In this document: piece by piece, positions 1 to 7,800 of the stretch | Position numbering within the stretch: the stretch's first letter is position 1 | How the letters are laid out: each line of letters starts with the position of its first letter | NCBI GenBank assembly: GCA_046757965.1 | Contig: JBHHZI010000052.1 | Span: 1-19,990, forward strand | DNA from: JBHHZI01 sp046757965 | GTDB taxonomy: Bacteria; Acidobacteriota; Polarisedimenticolia; SMYD01 | Direction of reading: 5' to 3' | DNA: 19,990 nucleotides | Notes under the pieces: model-generated | Databases searched by the model: none | What the model saw: only the letters and a program-made list of their open reading frames with translations | Told to the model about the DNA's origin: nothing | Program-made: the position numbers and the translations under genes

Positions 1-148
1 CCGAGACCTGCATCTCGCGGGCGACCTCGGCGTAGCGGGGCTCATCCGGATTCCACAGATCGTGGGTGGTGAGACCGGGCAGGATGAGCACGGCTCCGGC
101 AGTCGCGACCAGCAGCAATGAACGCCACCCCGGTCGTGTCGCGGTCAC
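1..148 (-). CDS. GT39/ArnT-like membrane glycosyltransferase, N-terminal fragment (runs off left edge)
   Basis: The 49 visible residues begin at a GTG (146-148) and the frame stays open to the window edge. They show a short basic N-terminus, one hydrophobic segment (SLLLVATAGAVLILPGL) and then LWNPDEPRYAEVAREM. That last stretch is the hallmark first periplasmic loop of the ArnT/PMT-like GT-C family (GT39, dolichyl-phosphate-mannose or undecaprenyl-phosphate-sugar dependent transferases), whose D-E pair is catalytic. Such enzymes move a lipid-linked sugar onto lipid A or protein on the outer face of the inner membrane; the acceptor cannot be told here. An in-frame stop upstream leaves few other starts, and no strong Shine-Dalgarno is visible before the GTG. 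It lies 73 nt downstream of the membrane-protein gene on the same strand, so co-transcription is plausible. Family call is firm, substrate unknown. Confidence 0.72.
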   Translation of the reverse strand, partial: MTATRPGWRSLLLVATAGAVLILPGLTTHDLWNPDEPRYAEVAREMQVS

Positions 149-221
149 GGGTGCGGCGCCAGGTGCGGACCGGCCGGAAGAAGAGCCCGGTTCCTACGCA
201 GCAGGGCGGGAAGGGAACGGA

Positions 222-1106
222 TCAACGCAGCGCCGACATGCCGATGGCGCCGGCCAGGACGACCCAGAAGAAGTACCACTCCGCCTGCTTGAACCGCGGG
301 CGCAGGCGTACGGAACTGATGCTCTCGCGAAACACCGATGCCGAGAGCAGCACCGTGGCCACCAGCAGGAACAGGGTCAGAAAGCGCGCATCGACAGGGG
401 CGAGCAGGCCGAACAGGATGGTGTTCAGCCGGTGTGAGATGGTCAGCCGGCGCCAGAAGTACCAGAGGCAGCCGGCGCATGCGACCACCGCGATGAACAG
501 GACCATCCGGTCGGCGGCGGTCAGTGGAACCAGCCCGTGCGGCGGGAGCGGCCGATGGGCGGCGAGCCAGGGGAGCGGCAGCATGAACGAGAGCAGGCCG
601 GTCGTTGCCGACAGTGCGATCATCGCCTGCAACCGCCGCGCCAGCATCGGGTTGTTCGGCCGCCGGTCGAGAAGGTAGCTGCCGACGAAGATCAGCCCGA
701 GCACCCACGTCGGCCCGAGCTGCCCCCAGATCCCGAATGCCAGGGGCAGCAGAAGGATGCGTCCCGGGCGCTTCTCCAGTGACCCCTCCAGGGCCGCCAC
801 GCAGAAGGCGAACACGGTGAACACCGGGGCAAAGCCGGCTGCGGCGAGGGGCGGGAGGGATACGAGGGTGGTCGCGAACATCAGGAGCGAGGTGGAGAGG
901 TGGTCGCGGGTCTTCTTCTTGAGGCCGAGGAACAGGAAGAACAGGGCTGCGGTGACGGCCGTCGCGAACCCGGCGGCGTGGATGCCACCGGCCGCCATGA
1001 AGATGATGGCGAAGACCGACGCCATGCCGACATATTCCATCTTCATGCGACGACCGAGTCGCTCCACCCCATCGGGCACATGGGGCCTGATCACATCGGT
1101 ATTCAT
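222..1106 (-). CDS. Polytopic inner-membrane protein, function unknown
   Basis: This is a 294-residue protein with roughly eight or nine hydrophobic segments, beginning near residues 24-41, 43-61, 70-88, 90-107, 117-147, 158-182, 200-217, 227-257 and 276-293, with basic loops between them (for example LKKKTRDH). I recognise no family motif. I chose the ATG at 1104-1106 over an upstream ATG at 1167-1169 because GAGGG sits 5 nt before it and the 21 extra residues of the longer form look non-coding (Arg/Pro-rich). It is followed after 73 nt by a GT39-like transferase, so a part in envelope glycan or lipid metabolism is possible but only by association. A lipid flippase or an exporter subunit cannot be excluded. 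Confidence 0.7.
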   Translation of the reverse strand: MNTDVIRPHVPDGVERLGRRMKMEYVGMASVFAIIFMAAGGIHAAGFATAVTAALFFLFLGLKKKTRDHLSTSLLMFATTLVSLPPLAAAGFAPVFTVFAFCVAALEGSLEKRPGRILLLPLAFGIWGQLGPTWVLGLIFVGSYLLDRRPNNPMLARRLQAMIALSATTGLLSFMLPLPWLAAHRPLPPHGLVPLTAADRMVLFIAVVACAGCLWYFWRRLTISHRLNTILFGLLAPVDARFLTLFLLVATVLLSASVFRESISSVRLRPRFKQAEWYFFWVVLAGAIGMSALR

Positions 1107-1342
1107 GGGAACCCTCGGAGTTCGGGCCCGGAAAGGGGCGAGACACGGGCCACGCAGCCGGGCGACCATCCTCCCATCCGGTGGAGCCTCCTGTCAAGAC
1201 GACGGGCTCCGCCAGGTGCGAACCCGTGACGTCCCCCCGGCCGCCCGACCTTGAATAAACCGTCCATCTGACGCAAGATACTGGCAGGAGATGGTCCGGA
1301 GCCGGGGAGTGCCGCCCGCGCCGCTTCCTGAGGAGTCGGTGA
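1107..1342. promoter_or_regulatory. Divergent intergenic region between membrane-protein gene and histidine kinase
   Basis: These 236 nt separate two divergently transcribed genes and should hold both promoters. The one AT-richer patch, 1251-1282, reads TTGAATAAAC at its left end and GATACT at its right end. It could be a weak plus-strand promoter (-35 TTGAAT at 1251-1256), but the -10 spacing is poor at 20 nt. A good ribosome-binding site for the kinase, AGGAG, lies at 1331-1335, 7 nt before the ATG. I see no convincing terminator or operator dyad. The promoter assignment is a guess. Confidence 0.3.
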
Positions 1343-4159
1343 ATGGCCCGACAGCTCCCTGACCTGTGGACGGCAGCCCGGCGTCTGGTGCCCCGGCGGC
1401 ATCTGCTGCTCCCGCTGATCGTCGTCGTCACCCTCGTGGCATTCTTTGCCATCCTGTGGATCTGGTCCCGGCACTCGGACGCAGCCCGGGCGCGCGCCGA
1501 CATGGCCATCACCGCCGAGCAGGTGGCCACCCGGCTGGAGAGCTTCATCGCGGCGCGGCTGGAGATCCTCACACTGATGGCGGCGCTCTGGCGCGGTGGC
1601 AAGATCAACACGGAGGACGAATTCGCCGGCTTCGTCCGGGACGTGGAGGCGTCGTTCGATGGTCTGCTCGCCATCAACTGGATCGACACTGATGGCATCA
1701 TCCGCTGGGTCGTGCCCGAGGCGAAGAACCGGGCTGCGAAGGGCAAGAGCATCGCCGATCATCCGGTGGCCGGAGACGTGATGCGGGCGTCGCTGGCGGC
1801 GAACGCGCCGCGGGTCACGCCGCCGGTGGAGTTGTTCCAGGGAGGGCTCGGGGTGGCGGCGTACCTGCCGCTGACCCGTCACGGGGTGCCGGACGGATTC
1901 TTGGACGCGGTGTTTCGCATCGAGCCGCTCGTCGTTTCCTGCCTGCAGGCCGGATCGCGTGGCGGCTATGCCTACGCCGTGCGCGATGGCGATCGGTGGG
2001 TCTACACCGATGAGGCATTCGACGTCAATCACCACTCATCGCGCGTTGCCACCCACGCCTTCCACGTCGGCAATCGTCTCTGGAATGTGACCCTGGAGCG
2101 TGTCCCCGGCCAGGTGATCGGGACGGCGGGCGCTCTCGATACGGTCATCCTGGGCGCGGGCTGTCTGCTCGCGATGTTGCTCGGGTTTGCGGTGTGGCGC
2201 GACCTGCGCCGTCGAGACGCGCTCGAGTTGCGTACCGCCGAGCTGCAGGCGATTCACCGGGCCCATCCCGATCTGCAGTTCCGGCTGGCGGCCGATGGCA
2301 CCATCCTCGACCATCAGGCCGACGCCGAGACGGATCTGTACGTTCCGCCCGAGCAGTTCATCGGCCGGCGCATGCAGGACGTTCTGCCCGCCGAGGTTGG
2401 AGCCCTTTTCACGGCCGCTTTTCGCAAGCTGGCCGCCGGCACGCCCCGGGTGAGCCTGGAGTATGAACTGCAGATCGGAGAGCAGCCGCGGCACTTCGAG
2501 GCCCGCATTCTGCCGCTGCCTTCGGGGCAGATGATCGTCATCGCGCGCGATATCACGGCACGCAAGCGCGTGCAGGACCGGCTCGAGATCGTCCGGTTTG
2601 CCGTGGACCAGGCGGCCCTGCCGGTCTACTGGGTGCGGGTTGACGGCCGCATCGCCTACGTCAACGCCGCCGCCTGCCGCACCCTGGGGTATTCTCGCGA
2701 GGAACTCGAACGGATGTCGGTCCACGACATCGACCCGGATTTTCCGCCGGAGATGTGGGCACCGCACTGGAAGAGCATGAGGGAAAAGGGGGCGATGACC
2801 TTCGGGGCTCACCACCGCAGGCGAGACGGGACGATCTTCCCCGTCCAGATCACGACCAGTTTTCTCGAGCACCAGGGCGTCGAGTACGTCTGGGCCTTCG
2901 TGGAGGATACCTCGGACCGGCAGCGGGTCGAGGCGGAGCGTGTGCAACTGGAGAGACAGCTGAGGCAGGCGCAGAAGCTCGAGGCGGTGGGCCAGCTTGC
3001 CGGTGGCATCGCCCACGAGTTCAACAATCTGCTGACGGTCATCCTCGGGTGCACGGAACTGATGCTGTCCGGGCTGGAGGCCGACGGCGTCTCGGACGAT
3101 CCCGGCCGCCAGAATCTCGGGCAGATCCAGACCGCCGGCCTGCGTGCCTCGGATCTGACCCGCCAGCTCCTCGCTTTCAGTCGCAGGAACGTCGAGAGCC
3201 CGTCTGCCATCGATACCTCGAAGGCCATCGCCGAGACCGGCAAGATGCTCGAGCACCTGATCCGCGAGAACGTGACCGTCGACCTCCAGATCCCGGAGGA
3301 TCTGGAGCCGATCCAGGCCGGTAGTGGGCGTCTGGAGCAGGTGCTGGTCAATCTGGTGGTCAATGCGTCCGACGCCATGCCCGACGGCGGTCACCTGCGC
3401 ATCGATTGCGCCAGCGTGGAGATCGACGCGGCTCACGTGGCGCTTCATCCCGGGTCCCGCACCGGCCGGCATGTCCGGATCGAGGTGGCCGACGACGGCG
3501 TGGGGATGAGTCCCGAGGACCTCGAGCACATGTTCGAGCCGTTCTATACCACCAAGCCGGTGGGCAAGGGAACCGGGCTGGGGATGGCCACGGTGTACGC
3601 CTTCGTCACGCAGGTCGGAGGGCACATCGTGGTGGAGAGCGAGCCGGGTCGGGGGACGACCGTCCAGGTCTACTTCCCCGCGGCCAGTTCAGAGGCTGTG
3701 GACCGTGACATCGACACGGCACCCGCGGCCCGGGGCCAGGGGGAGTCGATCCTGGTCTGCGAGGACGAGACCGCCGTGCGGGAGGTCATCTGCGACACCC
3801 TGCGCACGGCCGGCTACGACGTGCTCTCGGCGGAGAACAGTGCCGAGGCTCTGGATCTGGCTGCCCGGCAGTCGCAGCCGGTGACGGTGCTGGTCACCGA
3901 TGTGGTCATGCCCGAGATGAACGGACCGAAGCTGGCCGAGACGATGGCGATCCACCATCCCGCCCTCCGCGTGCTGTTCATCTCCGGCTACCCCGGAAAC
4001 CTGCTCGATCCCGATGAGGTCCGCGCCCGTGGACACGATTTTCTGTCCAAGCCGTTCAGCCCGGGAGTGCTGCAGGCACGGGTGCGCCGCCTTCTCGACA
4101 CACCGCCGCCGGCGTCGCCGGGCCATCCATCCGCGGATGCTGCCCGACACGGGGTGTGA
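1343..4159 (+). CDS. Hybrid sensor histidine kinase (CHASE-like, PAS, PAS, HisKA, HATPase_c, receiver)
   Basis: This 938-residue membrane sensor should autophosphorylate on His and pass phosphate to its own receiver. Domains in order: TM1 about 21-42; an outer CHASE-like sensor about 45-260, with INWIDTDGIIRWVVPE at 111-126 and FQGGLGVAAYLPL at 165-177; TM2 about 266-286; PAS1 about 304-410; PAS2 about 414-530; HisKA with the H-box GGIAHEFNN (phospho-acceptor H558); an HATPase domain with N-box N670/N674, G1 DDGVGM at 717-722 and G2 GKGTGLGM at 741-748; and a receiver at 801-920 with acidic pocket E807/D808, phospho-acceptor D853 and K903. All catalytic residues are present. The start is supported by AGGAG 7 nt upstream. 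No partner regulator or HPt gene is in the window, so it is an orphan and its signal and output are unknown. Confidence 0.93.
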   Translation: MARQLPDLWTAARRLVPRRHLLLPLIVVVTLVAFFAILWIWSRHSDAARARADMAITAEQVATRLESFIAARLEILTLMAALWRGGKINTEDEFAGFVRDVEASFDGLLAINWIDTDGIIRWVVPEAKNRAAKGKSIADHPVAGDVMRASLAANAPRVTPPVELFQGGLGVAAYLPLTRHGVPDGFLDAVFRIEPLVVSCLQAGSRGGYAYAVRDGDRWVYTDEAFDVNHHSSRVATHAFHVGNRLWNVTLERVPGQVIGTAGALDTVILGAGCLLAMLLGFAVWRDLRRRDALELRTAELQAIHRAHPDLQFRLAADGTILDHQADAETDLYVPPEQFIGRRMQDVLPAEVGALFTAAFRKLAAGTPRVSLEYELQIGEQPRHFEARILPLPSGQMIVIARDITARKRVQDRLEIVRFAVDQAALPVYWVRVDGRIAYVNAAACRTLGYSREELERMSVHDIDPDFPPEMWAPHWKSMREKGAMTFGAHHRRRDGTIFPVQITTSFLEHQGVEYVWAFVEDTSDRQRVEAERVQLERQLRQAQKLEAVGQLAGGIAHEFNNLLTVILGCTELMLSGLEADGVSDDPGRQNLGQIQTAGLRASDLTRQLLAFSRRNVESPSAIDTSKAIAETGKMLEHLIRENVTVDLQIPEDLEPIQAGSGRLEQVLVNLVVNASDAMPDGGHLRIDCASVEIDAAHVALHPGSRTGRHVRIEVADDGVGMSPEDLEHMFEPFYTTKPVGKGTGLGMATVYAFVTQVGGHIVVESEPGRGTTVQVYFPAASSEAVDRDIDTAPAARGQGESILVCEDETAVREVICDTLRTAGYDVLSAENSAEALDLAARQSQPVTVLVTDVVMPEMNGPKLAETMAIHHPALRVLFISGYPGNLLDPDEVRARGHDFLSKPFSPGVLQARVRRLLDTPPPASPGHPSADAARHGV

Positions 4160-4196
4160 GGTTGGCTCGCGAGGAATCCTGCGTGAACCTGCCGGT

Positions 4197-4775
4197 CTAT
4201 CGCGACAGCGTGACGACCAGGAAATAGACGATGGGCAGCAGGTAGACCGACCCGACCAGGCCGGCGGCGATCTTGCCGGTGCGCGGTCCATCGGTGCGGA
4301 GCAGGATGACGCAGCAGGCGAGAACGCCGAGAAACTCGACCGGTGCCATGATGCGCCCATGGTGGCGCGGATCCCAGTACGAGATCGGGCTGGCGAACCG
4401 CCAGTTCGAGAACGGGAAGAAGTGCCGGTGCGCGTCATCGTGGTGGAGCGGGAGATCACCCAGGGAGTGGAGCGCCATGCTGGCCAGCAGGAAGAACCAT
4501 GTTCTGGCCCGCATCCGCCAGGCTGCCAGCATCCCCAGGGCCACGAGCGGCAGGGAATGGAAGGTGTCGAACAGGTCCTGCCACCCCTGTTGCCAGTAAA
4601 TCTGACCCCAGATGGCGGTCTCGCTGGTCCCCACCACGATCTTCTCGTGGAGATAGAAGACGATCATCGGGAGGTCGGGAAGGACGGCACCGGCGAGAAC
4701 CGCGGCCTGCAATCGGCTGGCGCGGCGCCTGCCGAGAAGGGCGAGGTTGACGATGGCGTGGGCCGGTGTGTTCAT
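4197..4775 (-). CDS. His-rich inner-membrane protein, putative metal-dependent hydrolase (YdjM-like)
   Basis: The protein has 192 residues. It opens with MNTPAHAIVNLALLGR and carries conserved-looking polar His/Asp clusters: H6, a DLP near residue 33, HSL near 73, and a long run containing HSLGDLPLHHDDAHRHFFP. Four or so hydrophobic segments surround them, including a C-terminal one (VYLLPIVYFLVVTL). This arrangement resembles the membrane-bound putative metal-dependent hydrolases related to YdjM/LexA-regulated inner-membrane proteins; the reaction is not known. The gene begins 41 nt after the stop of the large peptidase gene on the same strand, so the two may share a transcript. It converges on the histidine kinase, with 37 nt between the two stops and no obvious hairpin there. 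Shine-Dalgarno is weak (GGAG about 12 nt upstream). Family assignment is moderate. Confidence 0.72.
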   Translation of the reverse strand: MNTPAHAIVNLALLGRRRASRLQAAVLAGAVLPDLPMIVFYLHEKIVVGTSETAIWGQIYWQQGWQDLFDTFHSLPLVALGMLAAWRMRARTWFFLLASMALHSLGDLPLHHDDAHRHFFPFSNWRFASPISYWDPRHHGRIMAPVEFLGVLACCVILLRTDGPRTGKIAAGLVGSVYLLPIVYFLVVTLSR

Positions 4776-4816
4776 CGCCGCATCACACTCCGCTGCCGGA
4801 TCCGGGCGGGCGGCCC

Positions 4817-7800
4817 TCAGGGACAGGCGCTGGCGGACCGAGCGGCGCCGGAGGTGCCCAGACCCAGATCGCCCAGGCCCAGGCTACCCGGGCAGATGTT
4901 CTCGGCCCGGATCAGATAGAAGAATACACCTCCTGGTCCCGGCGTGGCGCCGTCGGCGGCCACGGTGTCCGTTCCGTCATTCGCCTCCACGCAGAAGGCG
5001 GTAGAAAAGTCGCTCCCGGAGACCGATCTCACCGTGTCGTAGACCACCGAGGTGGAACCCGGTGCCGCCGGCGCCTGCCAGCTGAGGGTCGTCATGCCCG
5101 TGGCGGGGTCATGGGTGACGGCGATGCCGCTGGCCTCGCCGGGCGAGTTCCAGGCGGCGGCCACCGTGTCGTCACAATCGCCGGCGCACTCGCTGAACGT
5201 GTCCCCATCGTCATCGGTCTCGTTGGTGCCCGTCAGGGCCGGCCAGACGGGCGAGGCGCAGTCGTTGTTGAGACCGTCGCAGACCTGGGCGCCCCCCGGA
5301 GAGATGGCGGCGTTGGTGTCGTCACAGTCGCTACACGCCGTCGATCCGTCGCCGTCGACATCCAGGCATTCACAGGCCACGCGCGTGAAGTACACCTGCT
5401 CCGTGGCGTCGCGAGCGTCACCCCAGACCACCGCCAGATTGGCGTTGTTCCAGACGATCGCGGGACGGCGGGAGACCGCGGCCACGCTGGTCAGCCGCTG
5501 GTCCGGGCCCACCTTCGCCCCGGTGGCGTCCAGGCGGGCGAAGTAGATCTCGTCGATGCCATCCCGCAGATCCTGCCAGGTCACCGCGATGTCCGAGCCC
5601 ACCCAGGCGACAGACGGGTTGAGCGAATTCTGCGGGGCGTTGGTGGTGCGCAGGTCGGCGGTCAGCTTGGTGCCGGCGTCGCTGACCCTCGCCGCGTAGA
5701 TCTCGCCGGTGCCGTCGCGCGTGTCGCGCCAGACGATGACAAACTCGGTGCCGGTCCCGACGACGTCCGGCTGGGTCGAGATGGCCGGATCGTTCGTGAG
5801 CCTGACATCGACGCCGACTTTGATGCCGGCCGCGTCGAGGCGGGTCATGTAGATCTCCCGGTTGCCGTCCCGGTTGTCCTGATAGGCGATGCCGTAATGG
5901 GTGCCGTTCCAGCCGATGCCCGGGAACCGCGAGACCGCCGTGTCGGTGGTCACGCGGACCTCCGCCCCGATGAGAGTCCCCGTCGCACTGACGCGGGCGA
6001 AGTAGATCTCGTTGTTGCCGTCCCGGCCGTCACTCCAGGCGAGACCATACTCCGAACCGGTCCAGACCATGTCCAGGTCGCGGGTTGTCGCCGTGTTGCT
6101 GGTGACCGTGATGTCATTGCCCACCTTAGAGCCGGTCGCGCTCAGCCGCGAGAAGATGATGGTGTTGCTGCGGACGAAGGCGACGCCGAAGTCGGCGCCG
6201 GACCAGGCGATGGCCGGTTCGCTGGCGGCCGCGGTGGACGGTGAGAATCGCAGCTCGGATCCGATGAGATTCCCGGCCGGATCCAGCCGGGCGAACAGGA
6301 TCTCGGGCGTGGAGAAGCGGTCATCCCCCCAGACCACACCGTACTCCGTGCCAGTCCATGCGATGGCGGGAGACGACGAGCTGGACAGGTCGCCCGTGGT
6401 CACTCGCGACTCGTCGAGGATCTCGGTGGGCGTCAGGCACTGCCCGCATTCATACGAGTTGACGACTCCGTCGCAGTCATTGTCCCGGCCGTCACAGATC
6501 TCGATGTTGCCCGGGAAGTTGGCGGCGTCCGTGTCGTCGCAATCGCCGTCGCAGGTGCTCAGGCCGTCGCCGTCATTGTCGCTCTCCGGAAACGGCAGAG
6601 CAGGCCAGATCGGGTCATCGCAATCGTTGTTCTGTCCGTCGCAGATCTCGGCCGCGCCGGGGAAGACCGTGCTGTCTATATCATCGCAATCACAGGCACC
6701 GCCGAACAGATCCCCGTCGAGGTTGACCTGGGACGGGTTGGACGTGGCCGGACAGTTGTCGCAGATGTCTCCGATCCCGTCGGCGTCGCCGTCGCCTTGT
6801 AGCGGGTTGGGCGTCACCGGGCAGTTGTCACAGACGTCGCCGGACCCGTCGACGTCTGAGTCGATCTGGCTGGCATTGGAGACGGCGATACAGTTGTCAC
6901 AGGCGTCGCCGAGACCATCGCTGTCCTGGTCAATCTGGCTCGTGTTGGGGACGGACACGCAGTTGTCGCAGACATCGCCGACGCCGTCCAACTCCGAGTC
7001 AACCTGGGTGGGATTGTTGATTCCGGGGCAGTTGTCCACGGGACAGGTCGTGGCCGGGAATCCGGGAGACGTGAACCCGTCGCCGTCCGGGTCCACGCAG
7101 TCGTCGCAGGCATCTCCCAGGCCGTCTCCATCGAGGTTTTCCTGCCCGGGATTGGCCACGGCGGCACAGTTGTCACACACGTCCCCCACGCCGTCGATGT
7201 CCAGATCCGCCTGGCTAGTGTTGGCGGTGATCGGGCAGTTATCACAGGCGTTGCCGATGCTGTCCGCGTCCGTGTCCAGTTGCGGATTGTCGGCGGTGGT
7301 CGGGCAGAGGTCGCAGGCATCACCGATCAGATCGCCGTCGGTGTCGGGCTGGCCGGTACAGCAGGCGTAGGTCATCGGTGTCACGATCAGTGACCAGGCG
7401 TGCAGAACTCCATCCTGGGGTGTGCCGCTATCGAGCCCCTCGTCGAGCATTAGGAGCTTCCACTGTCCGGCGCTGCTGGTGCCGTTGAACCGCCCGAGTT
7501 GACCGACCGCATCGAAGACAGATCGGGACGGAGAATTCATCGCCGGCAGCCAGTCGCCGGTGAACGGAGCCATGGTGCCCCCGGCGCTGTTGAGATCGTT
7601 GACCGAGGCATCGTCGATCACGGTGTTGACCAGGTCGTCTCCGGCGTTGCCCCCGATGATGCACGATGTTCCCGAGCACTGGGCGAGCCGGTTGATGAGG
7701 TCGAGACCGGATTCGCCCGCCCGCTTCAGGAACAGGGACAGATCCCCGACGTTGGGATGGTTGAACAGGTCGATCCGGATGTCGAGATCGGTGATCTCCA

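Noticed and set aside
2036..3625. A 529-residue open frame on the minus strand, opposite the histidine kinase
   Set aside because: The kinase has intact catalytic motifs throughout this stretch; the antisense product has no domains.
4766..7370. Long plus-strand frames (492 and 452 residues), including a repetitive SQTSPTPS-like product
   Set aside because: The repeats are the reverse-strand reading of the TSP3 and propeller repeats of the M36 peptidase; they carry no independent signal.
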